Positions 1 through 7,074 of a stretch of 7,208 bases of DNA are shown here, piece by piece (the first letter of the stretch is position 1; each line of letters starts with the position of its first letter). The position numbers and the translations under genes are program-made. The notes under the pieces were generated by a model. That model did not search any database and was not told where the DNA came from. It saw only the letters and a list, made by a program, of their open reading frames with translations. Origin of the DNA: JBLHUT01 sp047629975 (GTDB lineage Bacteria; Pseudomonadota; Alphaproteobacteria; Rhodobacterales; Rhodobacteraceae); assembly GCA_047629975.1 (NCBI GenBank), contig JBLHUT010000188.1, positions 1-7,208 on the forward strand, read 5' to 3'.

Positions 1-800
1 ATGCCCGTAAGATGGCGGATGAAATTCTGATGATGCGCGATGCCGGTGTGCTGCGGATCAGCCATCACATTCACTTGCGGGCGGAAATCTGTTCTGAAAC
101 ACTCGAGGAGGAGCTGGCTGAATTCGGGCCGGCCGACCGTGTCGGGATCGTCTCGATGATGGATCACACGCCCGGCCAGCGGCAATTCAGCGATCTGCAA
201 AAATACAAGGATTACGTTTGCGGCAAGCACGGGTTGGATCAGGCGACCTTTGACGAGTACGTCACTTTTTTGTATGGTTTACAGGCCCGCTTCGGTGACC
301 GCCACGAGGCCGCGACGGTTGCAGCAGCAAGGCGCTATGGCGCGACGCTGGCCAGTCACGACGACACGACCGCCGGTCAGGTTGCGGACAGTCATCGACA
401 CGGGGTGCGTTTGGCCGAATTTCCGACGACGGTCGAGGCCGCTGCCGCCTGTCACGCCGCTGGTATCGCGACCATCATGGGCGCGCCCAACCTGATCCGT
501 GGCGGTTCGCATTCGGGCAATGTGGCAGCCCTTGATCTGGCGCAACGTGATCTGCTCGATATCGTGTCATCCGATTATGTGCCTGCCGGTTTGCTGATGG
601 CTGCGGTGCAACTTGGTGATTTGTGGGGGAACATGCCGCGCGGCATTGCGACGGCGACGTGCTCTGCCGCGCAGGCGGTCGGGTTGAACGATCGCGGCAC
701 CATTTCGATAGGGGCGCGGGCCGATCTTATCCGGTTTGCAACACTCCATGGCACACCTGTGCTCAAGGAAACATGGTGCCACGGAGTGCGCGTGTTTTAA
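1..800 (+). CDS. phnM: PhnM, alpha-D-ribose 1-methylphosphonate 5-triphosphate diphosphatase (5' truncated)
   Basis: C-terminal part of PhnM, a cytoplasmic metal-dependent amidohydrolase. In the C-P lyase pathway it removes pyrophosphate from ribose 1-methylphosphonate 5-triphosphate, giving the 5-phosphate that PhnJ cleaves. The frame is open to the left edge (first full codon at 3), so the ATG at 12 is probably internal. About 110 residues are missing compared with the 378-residue E. coli protein, including the N-terminal metal-binding HxD/HxH region. Counting from that ATG, these stretches match E. coli PhnM closely: HIHLRAE (19-25), VSMMDHTPGQRQF (47-59), LASHDDTT (113-120), EFPTT (136-140), MGAPNLIRGGSHSGNVAA (156-173) and SSDY (186-189). 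His52, His116, Asp117 and Asp188 are likely metal or catalytic residues. The stop is TAA at 798-800. Other phn genes are expected to the left, or phnM stands alone. No T-tailed hairpin follows it. Confidence 0.95.
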   Translation, partial: ARKMADEILMMRDAGVLRISHHIHLRAEICSETLEEELAEFGPADRVGIVSMMDHTPGQRQFSDLQKYKDYVCGKHGLDQATFDEYVTFLYGLQARFGDRHEAATVAAARRYGATLASHDDTTAGQVADSHRHGVRLAEFPTTVEAAAACHAAGIATIMGAPNLIRGGSHSGNVAALDLAQRDLLDIVSSDYVPAGLLMAAVQLGDLWGNMPRGIATATCSAAQAVGLNDRGTISIGARADLIRFATLHGTPVLKETWCHGVRVF

Positions 801-838
801 GCAACCTTGCTGCGGCAAACGACGCGCGCATTGCGGGC

Positions 839-2056
839 CTAGATAATCGCCTGTTCAAGGACAGGCCGACCAGAGGCAATGCGATCAAAGTGGAACGGGC
901 GCATATCCAGCGTCCGGTACGCGCCGTGTATCATAATCTCGGCGGTACCCCGACCCATTGCCGGAGATTGCTGCAACCCGTGGCCGGAAAACCCGTTCAG
1001 GAAAAAGAAGTTCCCGACCGTTGAATGCGGCCCGATGATCGCATTCTGGTCAAAGGTATTGAAGGCATAGTGGCCGGTCCATTCGCTAGTGACCCTGATC
1101 GCCTCGAATTGCGGGATACGGTGGGCAATCACTGGCCAGACGTGGCTTTCCCACAGGGATAGATCCATGCTGAAGTCATCGTAGTCGGCGGCCGGATCCA
1201 CTGCTGAGTGGGCGCCACATTGATAGGTCCCTCCGCCGTTTTCGCGCACATGCACGCCGGATGGGTCAATCGTCAAAGGCAAGTCACGGTCCAGTGGGCG
1301 CTGGGCACTGAAAACCCAAGAATAGCGTTTGCGCGGCTCGACTGGCAAACTGATCCCTGCCATGGCTGCCGTGCGTGCACCGCGCGGGCCAGAGGCGTTC
1401 AGGACCTGACCGCAGGCAATCACCTGTCCGGATTTCAACGTAACACTTTCGATCCGCGTGCCGTTGGCATTTCTTGTCATGGCGACAACTTCGTTCTCGA
1501 TATATTCGACACCCCGTGCGCGGCTTGATCTGCGCCAGCAGTCGAAAACGGCACTGCCGTCCCAGTAGCCTTCGTCCACAAGGTTGATGGATCCCATCAG
1601 GATATCGTCAACATTGTAAAAGGGATACTCGGCCTTGATCTGCGCGGGCGTCATCAGCCGTGTCGCGGCACCTGCGTTGATCTGGGTCTTTTGGTTTTGG
1701 GCAAGGACCTGTGCAAAGCCGGGGGTATCGGCCAGATACATGTACCCGAAGTTGTGAATGGACAGCCGTGGGGCTTGTGCATCGCCGTCCATGTGCTCGC
1801 GCAGGTTTTTGACGAAATCGGCGGCATATTGGGAGATACGCACGTTCAACTCTGTGGAGAATTGCTGTCGCATGCAGGAATTTGTGTGCGCGGTTGAGCA
1901 GGTTTCATAGCGCATGTCTTTTTCGACGACCAGAATACGGCCATCAAAAGTAGCATCACCCGACAGGAACCATGCCGCAGAGGCGCCCATGATTGCGCCG
2001 CCGACAATCACGATGTCATAGGTTTCGTGTGCAGGGGCCTGAGGCTGTCGGGTCAT
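839..2056 (-). CDS. FAD-dependent oxidoreductase of the DAO (D-amino acid/sarcosine oxidase) family
   Basis: A 405-residue flavoprotein of the glycine/D-amino-acid oxidase superfamily, probably oxidising the C-N bond of a secondary or D-amino acid. The N-terminal Rossmann dinucleotide site is IVGGAIMGASAAWFL (17-31), a GxGxxG variant with Ala at the second Gly. The FAD-ribose acidic residue is Glu45 in ILVVEKD. The segment around STAHTNSCMRQQF (54-66) corresponds to the flavin-contact loop of DAO proteins. The C-terminal FAD signature NGFSGHGLQQSPAMGRG (354-370) resembles FOXRED1-type and dimethylglycine/sarcosine dehydrogenase-like members. No folate-binding C-terminal domain is present, and I see no signal peptide. 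The length is typical for a single-domain DAO protein. Its ATG overlaps the hyuB TGA (ATGA) and has a good AGGAG, so it is translated with hyuB. It is the last gene of the run and ends 38 bp from phnM. The substrate is unknown; sarcosine or another N-methyl amino acid is an inference from the hyuAB neighbours. Confidence 0.9.
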   Translation of the reverse strand: MTRQPQAPAHETYDIVIVGGAIMGASAAWFLSGDATFDGRILVVEKDMRYETCSTAHTNSCMRQQFSTELNVRISQYAADFVKNLREHMDGDAQAPRLSIHNFGYMYLADTPGFAQVLAQNQKTQINAGAATRLMTPAQIKAEYPFYNVDDILMGSINLVDEGYWDGSAVFDCWRRSSRARGVEYIENEVVAMTRNANGTRIESVTLKSGQVIACGQVLNASGPRGARTAAMAGISLPVEPRKRYSWVFSAQRPLDRDLPLTIDPSGVHVRENGGGTYQCGAHSAVDPAADYDDFSMDLSLWESHVWPVIAHRIPQFEAIRVTSEWTGHYAFNTFDQNAIIGPHSTVGNFFFLNGFSGHGLQQSPAMGRGTAEIMIHGAYRTLDMRPFHFDRIASGRPVLEQAII

Positions 2057-3765
2057 GTGATCTCCTGCCCTTTTTGAACGGCTTGCGTGACTTGTGTGAT
2101 GTCGGCCTCGCTCAATCCATACTCCCGAATGGCTGTTGCGGCCGTAATATAGCCGCGCGCAAGGTCGCGTTTGACAAACGCGGCCGGGCGGTCACCGGCC
2201 GCGCCATAGCCGCCACCGCCGGGAAAGGCGAGCAGAACACGGCGTCCGTCAGCCACGAATTGTTTGCCCTTGCCGTTCATCTTTGTGCCGTCGTCCTGTG
2301 CGATCGTGGTGCAGGCACCCTCGCTGCCGCCGCGTCGCCCCCGGGCGGGGTAGGATAAGCGGTCGAACATCGCCTGAAAGTCGAATTCGTACCCCTGCTG
2401 GGCACCGACCTCCATATATTGCCCAAGGCCGCCGCGCTGTTTGCCGGCACCGCCGGAATCGGGGCGCAACTCTTTGCGCCAGATGATCACGGGGCCGGCG
2501 TGTTCTGTGGCTTCGACCGGCATTGTCATCACCCCCGAGGGGAATGCGGTGGCATTCAGCCCGTCAAGCGCGGGGCGTGCGCCGGCACCACCGGAATTGA
2601 AGGTCAAAACCTCGGCGCGCACGGCTCCTTCGGGCGCGGGTGCGTCGCTTCGTGGCCGCAAGGAAAGTTGAAAATTACACAAACATCCGGCCCCCTCGGC
2701 CGGAACAAGGCCCGGCAGGATTTTGTCCAGCGCATCATAAACAACATCGGGCACGAAATGCCCGACGATATGGCGCAAGGCCACGGGGGCGGGACGCTGC
2801 GCATTGACGATTGTGCCAGGGGGGGCTGTCACCTCGAACGGCGCAAGAGAGGCGGCATTATTCGGGATTTCAGGGGCGATTGCACATTTTAGTGCATAAC
2901 AGGCGTAGGCCTTTGTGTAGACCAGCGGGCAGTTGATACCCTTTTTATCCACCCCCGAGGTGCCGGCAAAATCACACACGATCCTGTCCGCGCAAAATGA
3001 AATCTTTACCCTCAGGGTGATGGGGGTTTCAAATCCGTCGACTGTCATTTCGCCGCTGGCTGTTGCACGTGGCAGCGCCGCAATCCGTTCAAGCGTTGCG
3101 CGGCGCGAATGCTCAAGGATGAACGTGCTGATCCCCTCAAGATCCTCCAGCGCAAATTCCGTCATCATGTCGATCAAGCGGCGGTGGCCAATTTCGTTAC
3201 AGGTCGCCAGCGCATACATATCGCCCACGACCTGATCGGGTTCGCGGACATTGCCCCGAACGATCCGCACTAGAGTGTCGTCGACTTTTCCCGCGTCGAT
3301 GAACTTCATGATCGGGATATACAGCCCCTCTTCGAACACACTTGCCCCGTCTGCCCCAAGCCCGCGCCCCCCGATATCAACCACATGGGCGGTGCAGGCA
3401 AAGAACCCGACCAGTAGACCGTTGTGAAACGAGGGGCTTACCATCGTGATATCATGCAGGTGGCCGGTGCCCTCCCACGGGTCGTTGGTCAGGTACACAT
3501 CCCCCGCAAGCATGGCGTCACGCCCGATGCGGCGGATGAAATGGGCGACTGCATCGGCCATTGCATTGACGTGGCCGGGGGTGCCGGTCACGGCCTGAGC
3601 CAGCATTTGGCCCTGTGCGTCATAGACCCCTGCCGACAGGTCGCCGGCCTCGCGCACGCTTGTCGAAAATGCGGTGCGTACCAACGCTTGGGCCTGTTCT
3701 TCGACGATCGAGATCAGCCGGTTCCACATGACCTGACAGGCGACGTTCGAGTGGGGCTGTGCCAT
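2053..3765 (-). CDS. hyuB: Hydantoinase/oxoprolinase B subunit (N-methylhydantoinase B / HyuB family)
   Basis: A 570-residue protein of the hydantoinase B/oxoprolinase family, the partner of HyuA in ATP-dependent hydantoinases, 5-oxoprolinases and acetone/acetophenone carboxylases. Family signatures in order: TSVREAGDLSAGVYD (35-49), NDPWEGTGHLHDITMVSP (94-111), AHVVDIGG (126-133), EEGLYIP (145-151), GDMYALATCNEIG (181-193), DFAGTSG (265-271), SLAPFEV (306-312), ELRPDSGGAGKQRGGLGQ (432-449) and PGGGGYG near the C-terminus (515-521). His102, His104, Asp105, His127 and Asp130 are candidate metal ligands (inference). Start choice: the frame extends to a TTG at 3787-3789 that overlaps the hyuA stop as TTGA, but no ribosome binding site precedes it. 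The ATG at 3763-3765 has AAGGA 10 bases upstream and starts at the usual family position, so I chose it. That leaves 20 bp after hyuA. The length is typical for a stand-alone B subunit. The gene lies between hyuA and the FAD oxidoreductase in one apparent operon. Confidence 0.95.
   Translation of the reverse strand: MAQPHSNVACQVMWNRLISIVEEQAQALVRTAFSTSVREAGDLSAGVYDAQGQMLAQAVTGTPGHVNAMADAVAHFIRRIGRDAMLAGDVYLTNDPWEGTGHLHDITMVSPSFHNGLLVGFFACTAHVVDIGGRGLGADGASVFEEGLYIPIMKFIDAGKVDDTLVRIVRGNVREPDQVVGDMYALATCNEIGHRRLIDMMTEFALEDLEGISTFILEHSRRATLERIAALPRATASGEMTVDGFETPITLRVKISFCADRIVCDFAGTSGVDKKGINCPLVYTKAYACYALKCAIAPEIPNNAASLAPFEVTAPPGTIVNAQRPAPVALRHIVGHFVPDVVYDALDKILPGLVPAEGAGCLCNFQLSLRPRSDAPAPEGAVRAEVLTFNSGGAGARPALDGLNATAFPSGVMTMPVEATEHAGPVIIWRKELRPDSGGAGKQRGGLGQYMEVGAQQGYEFDFQAMFDRLSYPARGRRGGSEGACTTIAQDDGTKMNGKGKQFVADGRRVLLAFPGGGGYGAAGDRPAAFVKRDLARGYITAATAIREYGLSEADITQVTQAVQKGQEIT
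2062..2066 (-). promoter_or_regulatory. Ribosome binding site of the FAD oxidoreductase gene (AGGAG)
   Basis: AGGAG on the minus strand, five bases before the ATG at 2056, lies inside the last codons of hyuB. Together with the ATGA stop/start overlap it indicates translational coupling of the two genes. Confidence 0.75.
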
Positions 3766-3775
3766 TGCTGTTCTT

Positions 3776-3780
3776 TCCTT
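3776..3780 (-). promoter_or_regulatory. Ribosome binding site deciding the hyuB start (AAGGA)
   Basis: AAGGA on the minus strand lies 10 bases before the ATG at 3765. It falls inside the 20-bp gap after the hyuA stop. It favours that ATG over the in-frame TTG at 3789, which is preceded by C-rich sequence with no ribosome binding site. Confidence 0.6.
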
Positions 3781-3785
3781 GGAGG

Positions 3786-5864
3786 TCAAGAGCCGGGGAC
3801 GATGTCGATGCAGCCGTCCGGCTGCCGCAGGGCGGTGCGCGACGCGGTTACGATAATCGTTGTTTCGGCTTCGGTAATCACGGCGGGTCCGCGCACGGTA
3901 CTGCCTTCGGTCATCTTGTCGCGCTCGATGACATCGGCGGTCACAAATGCGGCCGTGGCAGCGTCAAAAACGTGTCGGGTTCCGTACACAGGTGCGGGGG
4001 CGCCGGAAGTAGCAGGGGTCAGGGGGGGGACGTTTTCGGGCGGTGATGTGGCGTTGACCGACCAGACCGTGACCTCGATATCCATGCCCTGCACCGAGCG
4101 GCAAAAGAGTTTGACGTAGTTTTCCTCGAACAGGCGGGCAAAGGTCGCGGCGTCGGGGTGCCGCGCGTCGGATGCGTTCAGGATGATCGGGATTTCCCAA
4201 CCCTGGCCTGTATACCGCATGTATGCCTTGAATTCGGACCGGATTTCGCAGGTTGCATCACAGGTCCGCACAAACCCTGTGGCCTCGGTTTGCAAATCGG
4301 CCAAAAGGGACGTGACCTTGTCGGGGTCAAAGTCTGACAGACGCATGTAAACAGACCGGTTCGCCTCGAAACTGAAAGAGGCGCGCAGAAAGCCGATGGC
4401 CGAGCCGACACCAGCCCCGGGCGGCACAAGCATCCGCCGGATGCCCAGTTTTTCGCACAGCCGCGCCCCGTGAAGCGGTGCGGCGCCGCCAAAGGCAATC
4501 ATCGTATAGTCGGTCAGGTCCTCGCCATTTTCAACGGCATGGACGCGCGCGGCATTGGCCATGTTTTCATCGACCACTTCTGCAACTCCGAAGGCGGCGG
4601 TGGTGGCGTCCATCGCAAGCGTGTCGCCAACATTGGCCATCAACGCCTGTGCTGCGTTTTGCGGGTGCAGTTTGATGCTCCCACCGGCAAAATTATCGGG
4701 GTCCAGCTTGCCCAGAACCAGATCGGCGTCGGTTACGGCAGGGTTTTTCCCGCCGCGCCCGTAGCACGCAGGGCCCGGCTCCGACCCGGCAGACAAGGGG
4801 CCGACACGAATTTGCCGCAGCGTATCCACATGCGCCAAAGACCCGCCGCCGGCCCCGATTTCGACCATATCAATGACCGGAATCGAGATCGGCATCCCGG
4901 ACCCCTTTTTAAAGCGATAGGTCCGCGCGACCTCGAAAACACGGCTGGTTTTGGGGGTCTGGTTCTTGATCAGGCAGATCTTGGCCGTTGTGCCGCCCAT
5001 GTCGAACGACAGTACCTTTTCCAACCCGTAGCGCGCGGCGATGTGGGCAGCAAAGACCGCGCCCCCTGCCGGACCGGATTCAACCAGCCGCACAGGAAAC
5101 TCTGCCGCACTTTCAAGCGAGATAATCCCGCCCCCCGAGTGCATCAGGAATATCTTGCAGCTGATGCCTTCCTTTGCCAGCCGCTGCTCAAGACGGTCGA
5201 GATAGGATTTCATCATCGGTTTGATATACGCGTTGGCAACGACGGTATTGAACCGCTCGTATTCGCGCATCTGGGGGCTTACCTCGGAGGAAATCGACAC
5301 CATCACCTGTGGCAGCCTCTTTGCCAGCAGGTCGCGGATCATCCGTTCGTGCGTATCATTCAGATAACTGTGGAGCAGCCCGACAGCGACGCTTTCGTAA
5401 CCGGCCTGCGCAATCGTTTCGATAACGGCTTCGATTTCGGCAGGATCAAGCGGCAGCAGAACCGAACCCGTGGCATCGACCCGTTCCGCCACGGTATAGC
5501 GTCTTTGGCGTGGTAACAGCGGGTCGGGCAGGGTCAGGTTCAGATCGTATTGCTCGAACCGGCTCTCCGAGCGCATTTCGATGACATCGCGAAACCCTTG
5601 GGTCGTGATAAGCGCAGTTTTCGCGCCGCGCCGCTCGATCAGGGCGTTGGTAGCCAAGGTCGTGCCATGAATGATCTGACCGATTTCCGATGGCGACACG
5701 TCGGCCTTTGCGCAGACTTGATGAATACCGTCGATAATCGCATTCTCGGGGGCGGCATAGGTGGTCAGGACCTTGGCTGAAAACGACGCGGACCCGGTTT
5801 CAAGCACGACGTCTGTGAATGTGCCGCCAATATCTACGCCAAGTCGCATGGACGAGTCGGTCAT
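3786..5864 (-). CDS. hyuA: Hydantoinase/oxoprolinase A subunit (N-methylhydantoinase A / HyuA family)
   Basis: A 692-residue A subunit with the actin-like ATPase fold. It is thought to phosphorylate the cyclic substrate so that HyuB can complete ring opening or carboxylation. The N-terminal phosphate loop is VDIGGTFTDVV (10-20). HGTTLATNAL (66-75) completes the Hydant_A_N domain. The second ATPase half carries VESGPAGGA (261-269), SFDMGGTTAK (286-295), GAGGGS (337-342), GPLSAGSEPGPACYGRGG (355-372), TDADLVLG (378-385), AFGGAAPLHG (457-466) and PPGAGVGSAIG (481-491). A C-terminal domain follows, with RYTGQGWEI (550-558) and GPAVITEAETTIIV (659-672). The length and domain order are those of stand-alone HyuA; human and yeast 5-oxoprolinases fuse A and B. 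The ATG at 5862-5864 has GGAGG six bases upstream, better than the internal Met6. The substrate (hydantoin, N-methylhydantoin, 5-oxoproline or a ketone) cannot be read from the sequence. A C8 tract lies in the linker at residues 612-615. Confidence 0.95.
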   Translation of the reverse strand: MTDSSMRLGVDIGGTFTDVVLETGSASFSAKVLTTYAAPENAIIDGIHQVCAKADVSPSEIGQIIHGTTLATNALIERRGAKTALITTQGFRDVIEMRSESRFEQYDLNLTLPDPLLPRQRRYTVAERVDATGSVLLPLDPAEIEAVIETIAQAGYESVAVGLLHSYLNDTHERMIRDLLAKRLPQVMVSISSEVSPQMREYERFNTVVANAYIKPMMKSYLDRLEQRLAKEGISCKIFLMHSGGGIISLESAAEFPVRLVESGPAGGAVFAAHIAARYGLEKVLSFDMGGTTAKICLIKNQTPKTSRVFEVARTYRFKKGSGMPISIPVIDMVEIGAGGGSLAHVDTLRQIRVGPLSAGSEPGPACYGRGGKNPAVTDADLVLGKLDPDNFAGGSIKLHPQNAAQALMANVGDTLAMDATTAAFGVAEVVDENMANAARVHAVENGEDLTDYTMIAFGGAAPLHGARLCEKLGIRRMLVPPGAGVGSAIGFLRASFSFEANRSVYMRLSDFDPDKVTSLLADLQTEATGFVRTCDATCEIRSEFKAYMRYTGQGWEIPIILNASDARHPDAATFARLFEENYVKLFCRSVQGMDIEVTVWSVNATSPPENVPPLTPATSGAPAPVYGTRHVFDAATAAFVTADVIERDKMTEGSTVRGPAVITEAETTIIVTASRTALRQPDGCIDIVPGS
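4022..4029. repeat. G8 homopolymer (C8 in the coding strand) within hyuA
   Basis: Eight G in a row on the plus strand form part of the Val-Pro-Pro-Leu codons 612-615 of hyuA, just before its last 80 residues. The reading frame is intact across it. The tract is read directly; any slippage role is speculation. Confidence 0.9.
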
Positions 5865-5870
5865 GTCATG

Positions 5871-5875
5871 CCTCC
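5871..5875 (-). promoter_or_regulatory. Ribosome binding site of hyuA (GGAGG)
   Basis: The minus strand reads GGTGGAGG followed by six bases and the ATG at 5864. This strong Shine-Dalgarno sequence fixes the hyuA start and suggests hyuA is initiated independently of the gene before it. Confidence 0.75.
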
Positions 5876-5931
5876 ACCTGTTTCAGAAGTGATAGGCAAC
5901 ATTTACGGTCAAATCCAACGCTCCCTGCCGC

Positions 5932-5952
5932 TGACGTGATAATTGTTCGTCA
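5932..5952. repeat. Short inverted repeat TGACG-N11-CGTCA at the start of the 85-bp gap
   Basis: Two perfect 5-base arms (5932-5936 and 5948-5952) flank an A/T-rich 11-base spacer. One arm includes the TGA stop of the FMN dehydrogenase gene. It could be a weak operator-like site or chance. It is not a convincing terminator, since the stem is short, the loop long and no T-run follows. Confidence 0.3.
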
Positions 5953-7074
5953 ACCGGCAATACATCCCTTCAGGTCTTGCATGTTGCGGCGTCCGATCTG
6001 GGCCAGTGTCAGGTTGGTTTCCGCGGCAAAGACATCGCCGAGTTTGCGCAAACCGTCCTCTCCGCCCGCAGCAATTGCGTATTGCATGGCACGCCCGAAA
6101 AACACAAAATCCGCGCCCATCGCATAGGCTCGCACGACGTCGTCCCCCGACCGCAATCCGGTATCGTAAAACAGGGGAAATTCCGCTCCAAGGGCTTGAC
6201 GAATAGCTTGCAGGGCCAGAATCGGAGGGGGGCCGCAATCAAGTTGCCGGCCACCGTGGCTCGAGACCTGAATTGCGTCGGCGCCTGCCGTCTTGAGGCG
6301 TATAGCGTCCTCGGGGCTGGTCACGCCCTTGACCACAAGGTTGCCGTCCCACATGTCGCGCAACCGGTCAAAAAACTCCCAGTCTGCGCCGGCTCTGCTG
6401 GCGGTTCTGTCAAATCCGAAGCCGGGTTCGGTAAAATTCGCAAGCTCCGGCCGCCCTTTGACCAAAGAGGTCAATGACCATTCGGGATGAAGCGCGAAGT
6501 CGATGAATTGCTTTGGCCCGATCTTGAACGGCATCGTAAAGCCGCGCCTCAATTCACGCGGGCGACGGCCCACTTCGGGGACATCGACCGTCAGGATGAT
6601 GGTGCGGTATCCGGCTGCCTTGGCCCGTTCGATCAGGCGGCTGGTGCCGCTGCCGTCGCCGCTGAAGTAAAGCTGGAACCACGCATGACCTTGTGCGGCC
6701 TCGATGATCGTTTCCAACGAGGTCGAAGAGACCGTCGAGACACCCAGTGGAACCTTGTGGCGTGCCGCGAACCGCGCGAGCATCAGATCGGCGCCGGGCC
6801 ACGACAGGTTGCACATTCCCATCGGAGAAATCCCGAATGGCAGGGTCCCTTGATGGTCGAAAACAGACACGCCGATGTCACGATCGGCGACATTCACCAG
6901 AACGCGTGGTTGCAAGCGTATCGCCCGCAGTGCAGCCAGATTGGTGGCCTCGCCGTCGCCGGTGCCAGCTGCGCCGTCAATATAGTCGAAGACCATCCAT
7001 GGCAGACGCCGCCGCGCAAGCTGGCGGGCGTCTTCGTAGGAATGGATGCGGTCAGACGGCGCCATAACCCGCAT
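5950..7074 (-). CDS. FMN-dependent alpha-hydroxy-acid dehydrogenase/oxidase (L-lactate dehydrogenase/glycolate oxidase family)
   Basis: A 374-residue TIM-barrel flavoenzyme that oxidises an L-2-hydroxy acid to the 2-oxo acid. Active-site residues, matched to spinach glycolate oxidase, are present: Tyr31 (FDYIDGAA), Tyr136 (WFQLYF), Asp164 (LTVDVP), Arg171, Lys249 (VVKGV), the catalytic base His273 and Arg276 in SSHGGRQLD. The FMN-phosphate segment is DTGLRSGDDVV (304-314), followed by GADFVFFGRAM (320-330). One departure is SSHGG where most relatives have SNHGG. No transmembrane insertion or cytochrome domain is obvious. The ATG at 7074 overlaps an upstream TGA as TGATG and has no Shine-Dalgarno sequence, which suggests coupled translation; a second ATG at 7065 is possible. 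The long lldD-like region supports the family firmly, but the substrate (lactate, glycolate, mandelate or another hydroxy acid) is not determined, so no symbol is given. It lies 85 bp upstream of hyuA on the same strand. Confidence 0.93.
   Translation of the reverse strand: MRVMAPSDRIHSYEDARQLARRRLPWMVFDYIDGAAGTGDGEATNLAALRAIRLQPRVLVNVADRDIGVSVFDHQGTLPFGISPMGMCNLSWPGADLMLARFAARHKVPLGVSTVSSTSLETIIEAAQGHAWFQLYFSGDGSGTSRLIERAKAAGYRTIILTVDVPEVGRRPRELRRGFTMPFKIGPKQFIDFALHPEWSLTSLVKGRPELANFTEPGFGFDRTASRAGADWEFFDRLRDMWDGNLVVKGVTSPEDAIRLKTAGADAIQVSSHGGRQLDCGPPPILALQAIRQALGAEFPLFYDTGLRSGDDVVRAYAMGADFVFFGRAMQYAIAAGGEDGLRKLGDVFAAETNLTLAQIGRRNMQDLKGCIAG

Noticed and set aside
801..838. Bidirectional terminator between phnM and the FAD oxidoreductase gene
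   Set aside because: Only 4-base stems with no T-run on either strand.
623..1024. 133-codon plus-strand open frame spanning the phnM end and the convergent gap
   Set aside because: It overlaps the conserved phnM C-terminus in another frame and the FAD gene antisense, and has no recognisable protein features.
3424..4119. 231-codon plus-strand open frame across the hyuA/hyuB junction
   Set aside because: It is antisense to two clearly conserved genes, shows no family motif and has no ribosome binding site of note.
4470..5516. 348-codon plus-strand open frame opposite hyuA
   Set aside because: It lies wholly antisense to the strongly conserved hyuA and encodes a Arg/His/Gly-rich protein with no recognisable motif. 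It is a shadow caused by G/C-biased third positions.
5889..5918. Sigma70-like promoter upstream of hyuA (TTGGAT or TTGACC with TATCAC)
   Set aside because: TTGACC is only 12 bases from TATCAC, and TTGGAT at 18-base spacing matches poorly. It is not strong enough to list as a feature.
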